Positions 27,735 through 35,440 of a stretch of DNA of 64,000 nt are shown in pieces. The stretch comes from an uncultured beta proteobacterium (GTDB lineage Bacteria; Pseudomonadota; Gammaproteobacteria; Burkholderiales; Burkholderiaceae_C): positions 1 through 64,000 of the forward strand of contig CAISLN010000098.1 of the NCBI GenBank assembly GCA_903886275.1. Direction: 5' to 3'. How positions within the stretch are numbered: the stretch's first letter is position 1; every line of letters begins with the position of its first letter. Below the pieces are notes generated by a model. It searched no databases and had not been told where the DNA came from. It saw nothing but the letters and a program-made list of their open reading frames with translations. A program made the position numbers and the translations under genes.

Positions 27735-27756
27735 ACGCTTGCAATGCACAAGCGCT
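27735..27756. promoter_or_regulatory. Probable HipB operator 1
   Basis: CGCTTG and CAAGCG form a perfect 6-base inverted repeat with a 7-base spacer (extended on the right to CAAGCGCT), 20 bp upstream of the hipB start. A related palindrome lies 78 bp further on. HipB operators are palindromes of this size in the hipBA promoter. Confidence 0.6.
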
Positions 27757-27813
27757 CAAATCAGAGTGATTGTAGCGTATTGGCCCCTTATTTTCAACAA
27801 GCACTCCTATGAG

Positions 27814-27836
27814 AGCACTTGTCTTTCACAAGCGCT
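27814..27836. promoter_or_regulatory. Probable HipB operator 2, facing hsdM
   Basis: AGCACTTG and CAAGCGCT form an 8-base inverted repeat with one mismatch and a 7-base spacer, the same pattern as operator 1. A half site (ACAAGC) lies at about 27797. It lies between hipB and hsdM, so one repressor could control both directions. Confidence 0.5.
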
Positions 27837-28091
27837 CTAAAAAGAGCGATAAAAGACAGTGAAGCCTTCGATGACGTGAGTCGCTCACGCGCTTTTCACC
27901 CCAGGAAATGGGTCCAAAAATCATCCAGGGGCACAACAATCGGCCGCCAACCCGCGCCAACGCTCGCTTTGCGGCGATTTTTGGGCCAACCGCGGAGTAA
28001 ACCAATTGACGAAAGAACAGCCGCACTCCCTGCCCCGATAATCCACGGGACCGCGCAAGATCAGCCCGGCACTCACCACGGGACGGTCTTC

Positions 28092-29669
28092 ATGCTCACT
28101 GGCGAACATCGCAGTCAAATCGACGCTATCTGGAATTCCTTCTGGACCGGCGGCATCTCCAACCCGCTGGAGGTGATGGAACAAATCACCTACCTGCTGT
28201 TTCTGCGCCGCTTGGACGACCTGCACACGCTGGAAGAAAACAAGTCGCTGCGCCTGGGCAAACCCATGGAGCGGCGCATCTTCCCCGAGGGTGCCGACGC
28301 CCGTGGCCGCGATTACGCCGACCTGCGCTGGTCCCACTTCAAGAACTTTGCGCCTGCCGAGATGTACACCGTGGTCGGCGAGCATGTGTTCCCTTTTTTG
28401 AGAAGCATGGGCGGCGACGGCTCCACCTATGCGCAGCACATGAAGGATGCGCGCTTCACCATTCCCACCCCGGCCCTGCTGTCCAAGGTGGTGGACCTGC
28501 TCGACCATGTGCCCATGGAAGACCGCGACACCAAGGGCGACATCTACGAGTACATGCTGGGCAAAATTGCCAGTGCGGGCCAGAACGGCCAGTTCCGCAC
28601 GCCGCGCCACCTGATTCAACTGATGGTGGAGCTGACCGCCCCCACCGCCACAGATGTGATTTGCGACCCTGCCAGCGGCACCTGCGGCTTCTTGGTGGCG
28701 GCCGGTGAGTACCTGCGCGACAAGCACCCCCACATCCTGCGCGATGCCGTGTCCCGCGCGCATTTCCACCATGGCATGTTCCACGGCTACGACTTCGACA
28801 ACACCATGCTGCGCATCGGCAGCATGAACATGGCGCTGCACGGCGTGGACAACCCCAACATCCGCTACCAGGACTCCCTGGCGCAGGACCATGCGGGCGA
28901 CGAAGAAAAGTATTCGCTGATTCTGGCCAACCCGCCCTTTGCCGGTTCACTCGATTACGAGGGCACGGCCAAAGACCTGCTCGCCATCGTCAAGACCAAG
29001 AAGACCGAGCTGCTGTTTCTGGCGCTGTTCCTGCGCCTGCTCAAACCCGGTGGCAGGGCTGCGGTCATCGTGCCCGACGGCGTGCTGTTTGGCTCCAGCA
29101 AGGCGCACAAGCAGCTGCGCCGCATGATCGTCGAAGAGCAGAAGTTGGACGCCGTGATCTCGCTGCCCTCGGGCGTGTTCAAGCCCTACGCCGGTGTGTC
29201 CACGGCGATTTTGCTGTTCACCAAAACCAACTCCGGCGGCACCGACAGCGTCTGGTTCTACGACATGAAGGCCGACGGCTGGAGCCTGGACGACAAACGC
29301 CAGCCGCTACTACCGGAAGACAAACTGGGCTTCCAGTCCCTGCAGAGCGGGCGCAGTGCGTTGACCGATGCCGAGCACGCCAAGAACAACCTGCCCGATG
29401 TGCTGGCACGCTGGGGCCAGCGCGACGGCACAGAGCAGCAGCGCAAGCGCACCGCCCAAAGCTTTTGCGTCCCCAAGTGCGACATCGAAGGCAACGACTA
29501 CGACCTGTCCATCAACCGCTACAAGGAGGTGGTGCATGCGTTAAGCGAACACCTGCCGCCGAAGGAAATTCTCTTGAGGCTGGCGGTGCTGGAGAAGGAG
29601 ATTCAGGCGGGGATGAAAGAGCTTGAGGGGATGCTCGGTGTTTCAGAGTCAGGCATGGTTGCCCAATAG
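28092..29669 (+). CDS. hsdM: Type I restriction-modification methylase subunit HsdM
   Basis: This protein has 525 residues from ATG 28092; the frame is open back to 27819, but that extension is not HsdM-like. It has the HsdM N-terminal helices (about 1-140), the SAM-binding DPASGTCGFL (192-201) and the catalytic NPPF (280-283) of N6-adenine methylases. It should work with HsdS and HsdR in the cytoplasm to methylate or cleave DNA. The last codons, after ELEGML, read GVSESGMVAQ and differ from the ancestral-looking end preserved 1.1 kb downstream, which suggests its 3' end was altered by a cassette insertion. Confidence 0.95.
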   Translation: MLTGEHRSQIDAIWNSFWTGGISNPLEVMEQITYLLFLRRLDDLHTLEENKSLRLGKPMERRIFPEGADARGRDYADLRWSHFKNFAPAEMYTVVGEHVFPFLRSMGGDGSTYAQHMKDARFTIPTPALLSKVVDLLDHVPMEDRDTKGDIYEYMLGKIASAGQNGQFRTPRHLIQLMVELTAPTATDVICDPASGTCGFLVAAGEYLRDKHPHILRDAVSRAHFHHGMFHGYDFDNTMLRIGSMNMALHGVDNPNIRYQDSLAQDHAGDEEKYSLILANPPFAGSLDYEGTAKDLLAIVKTKKTELLFLALFLRLLKPGGRAAVIVPDGVLFGSSKAHKQLRRMIVEEQKLDAVISLPSGVFKPYAGVSTAILLFTKTNSGGTDSVWFYDMKADGWSLDDKRQPLLPEDKLGFQSLQSGRSALTDAEHAKNNLPDVLARWGQRDGTEQQRKRTAQSFCVPKCDIEGNDYDLSINRYKEVVHALSEHLPPKEILLRLAVLEKEIQAGMKELEGMLGVSESGMVAQ

Positions 29670-29742
29670 AATGCGACAAGCAGCCCCGTTTGACGCAGGG
29701 TGTACCTGCATATCAGGCAACTGCAAATAGACTGGATTGCCC

Positions 29743-30003
29743 ATGCCGACCATTAGCGCCTTTTACGGTTTGATTATTCAGATGTATTTTCGTGAACATG
29801 CGCCGCCGCATTTCCATGTGCGATATGGCGATTACAAAGCCGTGGTGGACATTCGGCGCCTGCTGGTGACGGATGGACAACTACCCAGGCGCGCCTCCAA
29901 CCTGGTTTTGGATTGGGCCGAACTGCACCAGCAGGAATTGCTCGAAGACTGGGACCTATGCCAGGCGATGCAAAGCCCTCACCCGATCGCACCACTTGAG
30001 TAA
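29743..30003 (+). CDS. DUF4160 domain protein
   Basis: This 86-residue protein begins MPTISAFYGLIIQMYF and has the DUF4160 core HAPPHFHVRYGDYKA followed by RRLLVTDGQLPRRA. DUF4160 genes are commonly paired with DUF2442 genes and are suspected toxin-antitoxin-like pairs, but no activity is established to my knowledge. A TTG two codons earlier is an alternative start. It is the first gene of a cassette between hsdM and hsdS. Confidence 0.85.
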   Translation: MPTISAFYGLIIQMYFREHAPPHFHVRYGDYKAVVDIRRLLVTDGQLPRRASNLVLDWAELHQQELLEDWDLCQAMQSPHPIAPLE

Positions 30004-30024
30004 ATCAACCAAAAGGAGTCCGCC

Positions 30025-30285
30025 ATGCCTATGAATTGGGATGTCACAGAGGTCAAGGTGCAGGGTGATGCCGCTCTGTGGGTTCGGTTCCATGATGGGC
30101 TGGAAGGCATGGTGACCTTTTTGCCCACCGCGTTTCGCGGTGTGTTTGCTCACCTGAACCAACCCGGTGAGTTTCACCAGGCTCGCGTACAAGACGGCGT
30201 GCTGACGTGGCCGGGTGAGCTGGACCTGGCACCCGATGCGATGCATGAGGCCATTGCGGCCCACGGAACATGGGTGCTGGATTGA
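30025..30285 (+). CDS. DUF2442 domain protein
   Basis: This 86-residue protein reads WDVTEVKVQGDAALWVRFHD, then the DUF2442 pattern LPTAFRGVFAHL and LTWPGELDLAPDAMH. It begins 21 bp after the DUF4160 gene with an AAAGGAG site before its ATG. The DUF4160/DUF2442 combination is widespread and always adjacent, which supports a joint role. Confidence 0.85.
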   Translation: MPMNWDVTEVKVQGDAALWVRFHDGLEGMVTFLPTAFRGVFAHLNQPGEFHQARVQDGVLTWPGELDLAPDAMHEAIAAHGTWVLD

Positions 30286-30557
30286 GCACGCAAGCTTACC
30301 TTGATCAGGCCACCTCAAACGCCGATGGCGTGGCCTGCGGGATGCCTGAGAAAACAGCCCAACCCGACCTCGCGTCCGTCCTGAGTTCCGTGGAGGAAGC
30401 TGCGGATTACGACCGCTGGTTTCGCGCCAAGGTGCAGGCATCGCTAGATGGACTGAAGGACGGATCGAATCGGGTGCTGAGCGACGATGAGGTAACGGCC
30501 GGGCGCGCAGCACTGCAGGCCAAGGTGCTTGCGATACAGACTAAGGCAAGCGCGTAA
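30270..30557 (+). CDS. RelB/ParD-like antitoxin protein, unpaired
   Basis: This protein has 95 residues from ATG 30270; an internal ATG at 30342 would give 71. The C-terminal half, DYDRWFRAKVQASLDGLKDG then VLSDDEVTAGRAAL, resembles antitoxins of RelE/ParE toxins. No toxin gene follows: the next 225 bp hold only a short remnant frame. It overlaps the end of the DUF2442 gene by 16 bp, so the three may be one transcript. Confidence 0.6.
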   Translation: MGAGLSTQAYLDQATSNADGVACGMPEKTAQPDLASVLSSVEEAADYDRWFRAKVQASLDGLKDGSNRVLSDDEVTAGRAALQAKVLAIQTKASA

Positions 30558-30655
30558 ATGGACCTCCTTACCCACCCGAATGACATCGTGCTACTTCAAC
30601 AAACAGCCACCACAGTGACCGCATTGGCCATCATGCATGTGGCGCGGCAATACCC

Positions 30656-30787
30656 ATGAAATCAAAAAACAACTCGTACTTCCGCGCCCGCCTGGCACCC
30701 CCACTTCGCAACCCAGACAGAAGCGCCAGTGTGATGCACGGCTCGATTCAGGCGGAGATGAAATTGCTTGAGGGGATGCTGGCGTGA
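30656..30787 (+). pseudogene. Second copy of the hsdM 3' end, carried on a 43-codon frame
   Basis: Bases 30745-30779 match 29601-29635 inside hsdM in 32 of 35 positions. The frame ends [14 protein letters not shown] with the stop overlapping the GTG start of hsdS (GTGA), as expected for a native hsdM-hsdS junction. The first 29 codons (MKSKNNSYFRARLAPPL onward) have no recognised origin. This is probably the original end of hsdM, displaced by the DUF4160/DUF2442 cassette. Confidence 0.65.
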
Positions 30788-32001
30788 GCGTTACATCGAC
30801 GACTGTCGGTGCAGTTCTCACGGGCATTGTTTCCGGAAAAAGTGTTCGAACACTGGACCGCCCTGCGCTGGGAAGCGAGTTTGGCATCCTCAAAGTTAGC
30901 GCGGTCACTTGGGGGGAGTTCCGGCCATACGAGAACAAGGCAATGCCTCCGGAATACAACCCGGGGACCTGTCCTCGGCCGATGGACGGCGATATTCTGA
31001 TTTCGCGTGCAAACACACGAGAGTTGGTCGGTGCGCCTGTGATGGTGCATGGTGATCACCCACAGCTTCTACTTTCCGATAAGTTGCTCAAGCTCATTCC
31101 TGACGAGTCGCTTGTGGACCGCAGGTACCTTGTGCGAGCGCTTCGAACGCCAGCCGCATCCAGTCATTTTTTCAATTGCGCGGGTGGTTCGAGCGGGTCG
31201 ATGACCAACATTACACAATCGGATATCCGAACGGCGCCCATTCCACTACCGCCCCTATCCAAACAACGCCGCATCGCCGCCATCCTAGACAAAGCCGATG
31301 CGCTCAGAGCCAAGCGCCGGGCAGCCTTGGCGCAACTGGACAGCCTTACGCAGTCGATTTTCATTGAGATGTTTGGGGACGCAGAGACTCAGGATTGGCC
31401 AGTGGAGACGATTGCCGACATCGCCAGCACAAATCGCGGCGCAATCCGAACAGGTCCGTTTGGCAGTCAGTTACTGCACAGTGAGTTTGTAGATGAAGGT
31501 ATTGCCGTCTTGGGAATTGACAACGCTGTAGCAAACGAATTTCGTTGGAGTGAACGTCGATTTATTTCTCCCAGTAAATACCAAGAACTGAAGCGCTACA
31601 CGGTCAACCCTGGCGACGTGCTCATTACGATTATGGGCACCTGTGGCCGTTGTGCCATAGTTCCCGACGATGTTTCCGTTGCCATAAATACCAAGCATCT
31701 TTGCTGCATAACTCTGGACCATAAAAAATGCATCCCTGCGTTTTTACACGCCTATTTCTTGTTGCATCCAATGGCGCGGCGGTATCTGAACCAGACTGAA
31801 AAAGGTGCAATCATGGCTGGCTTGAACATGGGGCTTATCAAGGCTATGCCGATTCCACTGCCGCCACTTGACCTCCAACAGACCTTCGCCATCCGCATCC
31901 AATCCGTCGAAGCCCTCAAGGCAATCCACCACGGCGCCTTACAGGAATTGGATAGACTGTTCGCATCCCTGCAACACCGTGCCTTTCAAGGAGAGCTTTG
32001 A
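30784..32001 (+). CDS. hsdS: Type I restriction specificity subunit HsdS
   Basis: This 405-residue protein has two target-recognition domains (about 1-145 and 190-350). Each is closed by a conserved helical spacer: [20 protein letters not shown] (about 155-175) and [20 protein letters not shown] near 360-380. It sets the DNA sequence recognised by the HsdMSR complex. The start is GTG, overlapping the upstream remnant's stop. The last 20 residues ([20 protein letters not shown]) have a diverged copy 0.7 kb downstream. Confidence 0.95.
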   Translation: MSVTSTTVGAVLTGIVSGKSVRTLDRPALGSEFGILKVSAVTWGEFRPYENKAMPPEYNPGTCPRPMDGDILISRANTRELVGAPVMVHGDHPQLLLSDKLLKLIPDESLVDRRYLVRALRTPAASSHFFNCAGGSSGSMTNITQSDIRTAPIPLPPLSKQRRIAAILDKADALRAKRRAALAQLDSLTQSIFIEMFGDAETQDWPVETIADIASTNRGAIRTGPFGSQLLHSEFVDEGIAVLGIDNAVANEFRWSERRFISPSKYQELKRYTVNPGDVLITIMGTCGRCAIVPDDVSVAINTKHLCCITLDHKKCIPAFLHAYFLLHPMARRYLNQTEKGAIMAGLNMGLIKAMPIPLPPLDLQQTFAIRIQSVEALKAIHHGALQELDRLFASLQHRAFQGEL

Positions 32002-32292
32002 ATGCTGCCATCTGTCGCCCTGCAAACCCACCGCGAAGCCATCCGCCGCATCGCCCTGAGTCACCGCGTCACCAATGTGCGCGTGTTCGGCTCGGTGGTG
32101 CATGGCGATGACAAGGAAGGCAGCGACCTGGACCTGCTGGTAGAGCCCACCAAGGACACCACGATGATGGACATTGCCAAGATTCAGTTGGAGCTGTCCC
32201 AATTGCTGCCTGTCACGGTGGACGTGCTGACACCCAACGGTTTGCCTGTCAAGTTTCGCGGTCAAGTGGTTGCCGAGGCGCAGGCCGTATGA
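32002..32292 (+). CDS. mntA: MNT-type minimal nucleotidyltransferase (antitoxin of HEPN)
   Basis: This 96-residue protein has the nucleotidyltransferase motif GSVVHGDDKEGSDLDLLV (about 33-50), with the catalytic aspartates in SDLDL and a third acidic position in VDVLTP. MntA enzymes adenylate and so silence the paired HEPN ribonuclease. The start directly follows the hsdS stop, and the stop overlaps the HEPN gene start (ATGA). Confidence 0.92.
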   Translation: MLPSVALQTHREAIRRIALSHRVTNVRVFGSVVHGDDKEGSDLDLLVEPTKDTTMMDIAKIQLELSQLLPVTVDVLTPNGLPVKFRGQVVAEAQAV

Positions 32293-32645
32293 GCAAGGTC
32301 GAAATTCTGCGGGAACAGGACTACCTGGGTCACATCGTGGAGGCCATTGACCGCATCCACCGCTATGTGGAAGACCTGACAGAGTTTGGCTTTTTGGAAG
32401 ATGAGAAGTCGCAGGACGCCGTGGTGCGGAACTTTGAGGTTCTGGGTGAGGCCGCGCGAAACATTGAAAAGCACCACGAAGCTTTTGCCCAAGCCCATGC
32501 CGAAGTGCCCTGGGCCTTGATGTACACCATGCGCAATCGGGTAGCACATGGGTATTTCAAGGTGGACTACGAACTGGTCTGGAAAACGATTCATGCCGAC
32601 CTGCCCGAATTGCGGGCACAGGTTGCCGCACTGATTACCCCATGA
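32289..32645 (+). CDS. hepT: HEPN-domain toxin (HepT, DUF86)
   Basis: This 118-residue protein has the HEPN active-site motif R-x4-H in MRNRVAHGYF (about 84-93) and a tyrosine three residues on, which is the usual target of AMP addition by MntA. HEPN proteins are ribonucleases. The stop overlaps an ATGAGC that starts a duplicated piece of hsdR, so this gene once sat directly in front of hsdR. Confidence 0.92.
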   Translation: MSKVEILREQDYLGHIVEAIDRIHRYVEDLTEFGFLEDEKSQDAVVRNFEVLGEAARNIEKHHEAFAQAHAEVPWALMYTMRNRVAHGYFKVDYELVWKTIHADLPELRAQVAALITP

Positions 32646-32758
32646 GCAACTTCACCTTCCTTCAATCCGAATGGGCCAGCATTTACAGCGCGGCCTTGCA
32701 AGAATTGGATAGCTTGTTTGCATCCCTGCAACAACGGGCATTTGCAGGTAGGTTGTAG
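32642..32758 (+). pseudogene. Chimeric scar: 5' end of hsdR joined to a 3' end of hsdS
   Basis: Bases 32642-32695 match the start of hsdR (35441-35494) in 53 of 54 positions. Bases 32696-32758 then match the last 63 bases of hsdS (31939-32001): 16 of 20 residues are the same, but only about 73 percent of bases. The fused frame is open and encodes 38 residues ending in a stop at the hsdS stop position. It marks a recombination point between two related type I loci. Confidence 0.8.
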
Positions 32759-32794
32759 GGTAAATTCGCCTCAACCCATTTTCAGGTCATCAAC

Positions 32795-34051
32795 ATGCTG
32801 AAGTATTTACATTTGAAAAATGTCGGGCTTGCACCTGACGTGCAGGTGGAGTGGGCCGAGCGCCTGAGCCTGATCGCTGGGGACAACGGCTTGGGAAAGA
32901 GCTTTCTGCTGGACTTGGCTTGGTGGGCGTTGACCCGCACTTGGGCTGGCTCAGTTGCCTTGCCCATGACGACGAAGAAGGCCACGATTGACTACGCCGT
33001 AAAGGGAAAGTCTGCTGCGGCAACGGCTGTGAGTTCCTCATTTAATCGCCCAGATGCGAACTGGCCGCTGCCACAGGCGCGTCCGGTGATGCCCGGCATT
33101 GTGGTGTACATCCGCATTGACGGTGGCTTCTCGGTATGGGACCCTGCACGCAACTATTGGCGCACTGACCCGTCTCGCCCAGCGGCCTACCACTTCAAGG
33201 CGGATGACGTCTGGAATGGCCTGGAAATAAACGGTCAGCGGGTATGCGAAGGGCTGGAGCGAGATTGGGTGAATTGGCAAGAAGGCCGCAAGCCCCAGTT
33301 TACGGCGCTGGCCAAGGTGCTGGAAGTCATGTCTCCTGTGCAAGAGCCGCTTCGGGCGGGCCAACCTCAGCGCATTTTTATTGGGGAGGGCCGAGACCGC
33401 CCCACGCTTCTAGTGGGCAACCAAACCGTGCCAGTGGCAATGGCTTCGGCTGGCGTTAGGCGCATCTTGGCGCTGGTGTACTTTTTGGTATGGGCGTGGC
33501 ACGAGCATGCGCTGGCTGCCAAGCTACTGGGAAAGAAGCCCGAAAATCGTTTCGTTATTTTGTTTGACGAGCCAGAAACCCATTTGCACCCGCGTTGGCA
33601 GCGCACAGTGCTGCCTAGTTTATTGAAGGCAGTCGATGAATTGCGAGGCACTTCTGGTACGCCGCCCCAGGTGCTGGTGGCGACTCATTCGCCCTTGGTC
33701 ATAGCGTCGGTAGAGCCTATTTTTGACGCCGCTCTGGATGACCTCATTCATTTGTCACTGAAGAACGGAGCTGTGTGCGTCGATCAGGGGGGCTGGGCCA
33801 TCCAAGGCGATGTGACCAATTGGCTGGTTTCTGAAACGTTTGGGTTGGAACAGGCGCGGTCAAGGGAAGCTGAGGAAGCGATCGAAGCCGCTGAAAAATT
33901 GATGCGAGGTGATCAGGATTTGCCGGCTGGATTGACCACGAAAGCCGCTATTCATACGCGCTTGCAGAAGTTGCTACCCGCCGGGGACATTTTTTGGCCA
34001 CGCTGGATTGTCAAGACCCAGCTCAAGGAAGTCGGGAAGGGTAGAGCATGA
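32795..34051 (+). CDS. AAA/ABC-type ATPase of a putative two-gene defence system (PtuA-like)
   Basis: This 418-residue protein is an SMC/OLD-like ATPase. It has Walker A GDNGLGKS (29-36), an ABC-signature-like MASAGVRR (217-224), Walker B VILFDEPETHLHP (254-266) and a switch histidine in ATHSP (296-300). No coiled-coil or TOPRIM domain is evident. Its stop overlaps the start of an HNH-like gene. This layout matches Septu (PtuA ATPase plus PtuB HNH nuclease) and related systems. It sits in a cassette between hsdS and hsdR pieces. Confidence 0.8.
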   Translation: MLKYLHLKNVGLAPDVQVEWAERLSLIAGDNGLGKSFLLDLAWWALTRTWAGSVALPMTTKKATIDYAVKGKSAAATAVSSSFNRPDANWPLPQARPVMPGIVVYIRIDGGFSVWDPARNYWRTDPSRPAAYHFKADDVWNGLEINGQRVCEGLERDWVNWQEGRKPQFTALAKVLEVMSPVQEPLRAGQPQRIFIGEGRDRPTLLVGNQTVPVAMASAGVRRILALVYFLVWAWHEHALAAKLLGKKPENRFVILFDEPETHLHPRWQRTVLPSLLKAVDELRGTSGTPPQVLVATHSPLVIASVEPIFDAALDDLIHLSLKNGAVCVDQGGWAIQGDVTNWLVSETFGLEQARSREAEEAIEAAEKLMRGDQDLPAGLTTKAAIHTRLQKLLPAGDIFWPRWIVKTQLKEVGKGRA

Positions 34052-34620
34052 TCCGGGTTGGCAAGGTGAAAAAGCCAAAAGGCTTTGATGCCAAGGTCAA
34101 AGTGCCTGGCGACCAGTGGCTCAAAGACAACCCAAAAGCCAAACGTCCGAAGGCATTGTGGACGCCGTTCACCAAGACCCTTGCGGACGGCTTTAATGGG
34201 CTGTGTGGGTACGCAGCCATGTTTGACGCCACGGGTGGGACGATTGACCATTACCTGAGCTTCAAAAACTATCCAAAGAAGGCTTTTGACTGGGGCAACT
34301 ATCGGTTTGCATCGGCTACGTTGAACTCCTCCAAGCGCAATGCGGATGACACGGTGTTGGACCCTTTTGAGGTGGGAGAAGGCTGGTTCGAGATTGAATT
34401 GCCCTCTCTTCAAATGCAGTTGACCGATGCGGTTCCCGTGGCCTTTCGGGCTAAGGCTGAGTTCACACTCAAGCGTTTGGGTTTGCGGGATGGCGAGCGG
34501 GTCCTGCGATGGAGGCAGTCTTGGTATGTGCTGTATTGCAATGGCGACTTGACTTTGGATGGCCTTCGCAAAATGGCTCCATTGATCGCGCAAGCGGTCG
34601 ACAGGCAAGCTAAGCCTTAA
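34048..34620 (+). CDS. HNH-like endonuclease partner of the ATPase (PtuB-like, divergent)
   Basis: This 190-residue protein has the HNH-type pattern D67-H68 in GGTIDHYLSF, N84 in DWGNYRFA and N93/K96 in TLNSSKRN. The zinc-binding cysteine pairs of standard HNH nucleases are missing: only LCGY remains near residue 53, so the fold may be metal-finger-free. The C-terminal half (100-190) has no recognised domain. It is coupled by an ATGA overlap to the upstream ATPase. The call as a nuclease rests on the HNH residues and context. Confidence 0.65.
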   Translation: MIRVGKVKKPKGFDAKVKVPGDQWLKDNPKAKRPKALWTPFTKTLADGFNGLCGYAAMFDATGGTIDHYLSFKNYPKKAFDWGNYRFASATLNSSKRNADDTVLDPFEVGEGWFEIELPSLQMQLTDAVPVAFRAKAEFTLKRLGLRDGERVLRWRQSWYVLYCNGDLTLDGLRKMAPLIAQAVDRQAKP

Positions 34621-34656
34621 AGCCTTTGCGCCTATCCAACCCTTGCGCCACCGCGC

Positions 34657-34699
34657 CGCCCTGCAAACCCACCGCGAAGCCATACGCCGCATCGCCCTG
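34657..34699 (+). pseudogene. 43-bp copy of the MNT gene 5' end
   Basis: These bases match 32016-32058 inside the mntA gene with one mismatch (codons of ALQTHREAIRRIAL). The reading frame stops soon after. No other part of the MNT gene remains here. It is another junction scar showing that an MNT/HEPN cassette once occupied this place. Confidence 0.75.
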
Positions 34700-34805
34700 G
34701 TTGCTGCACAGCAACCCCGTGGTGGACGGTGAGCCGCGCCATGTCTTACCATGCAAGGCATTCATCTGCCCTTAGCATGCCTACGCTTTTTGTCTGGAGT
34801 CAACC

Positions 34806-35021
34806 ATGGGATACGCTGATTTGATTCGCCACTTGCAAGCCTTGCCCGAGTCCAAGCAGGCGGAGGTGTTCGATTTCGTGGAATTTTTAGTGGAACGCAA
34901 TCAAGCAGCGCAACAAGCGCCCAAGACGCTAGCCGACTCATCGTTGATGGCGATGATGAAAAACCCCCTTCGGGTCAGTCAATTTACGCCGATGACGCGG
35001 GAAGAAGCCAATGCCCGCTAG
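34806..35021 (+). CDS. VapB-like antitoxin (DUF2281 type)
   Basis: This 71-residue protein begins MGYADLIRHLQALPESKQAE with VFDFVEFLVERN behind it, the DUF2281-like antitoxin N-terminus. The charged C-terminus ends TPMTREEANAR. A GGAG site lies before the ATG. It overlaps the PIN-domain gene by 11 bp, as in vapBC pairs. Confidence 0.8.
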   Translation: MGYADLIRHLQALPESKQAEVFDFVEFLVERNQAAQQAPKTLADSSLMAMMKNPLRVSQFTPMTREEANAR

Positions 35022-35436
35022 AGTTTTTTTTGATACCAACATCTGGCTGTATGCACTTATCGAATGGGATGATGCACCTACAGACCGGAGACATCAGCAA
35101 GCCATCAATTTTTTGGCTGAATTGAGCCGCCCGGTTATCAACTCGCAAGTCATTCGTGAAACCTGTGGCAACCTCATCAAGAAGGCCAAGATGCCGGAGG
35201 CTTTGGTTCAAGGCTTGCTTAAAGCTTGGTACCGCGACAGTGAGGTCGTCATTTCCAACGCCGCACAGTACCTGCTGGCGTCAGAACTAAGGGCCCACAA
35301 CGCTTTCATCTATTGGGACAGCATGATTGTCGCTGCCGCACTGGACGCGGGTTGCACCACCTTGTATAGCGAAGACATGCAGCATGGTCAGACAGTCCAC
35401 GGTCAATTGACGATAGTGAATCCATTTCTAGATTGA
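35011..35436 (+). CDS. vapC: PIN-domain ribonuclease toxin (VapC family)
   Basis: This 141-residue protein has the PIN acidic residues: D9 in FFDTNIWLYAL, the E of INSQVIRETCGNL near residue 50, D98 in YWDSMIVAAAL and D117 in YSEDMQHGQ. PIN toxins cut tRNA or mRNA using magnesium. It ends 4 bp before hsdR. Confidence 0.92.
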   Translation: MPARVFFDTNIWLYALIEWDDAPTDRRHQQAINFLAELSRPVINSQVIRETCGNLIKKAKMPEALVQGLLKAWYRDSEVVISNAAQYLLASELRAHNAFIYWDSMIVAAALDAGCTTLYSEDMQHGQTVHGQLTIVNPFLD

Positions 35437-35440
35437 TGGC

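Noticed and set aside
27819-28091. 91-codon N-terminal extension of HsdM
   Set aside because: The frame is open, but its sequence is unlike HsdM, and it would begin inside the second HipB-like operator; ATG 28092 gives a normal HsdM start.
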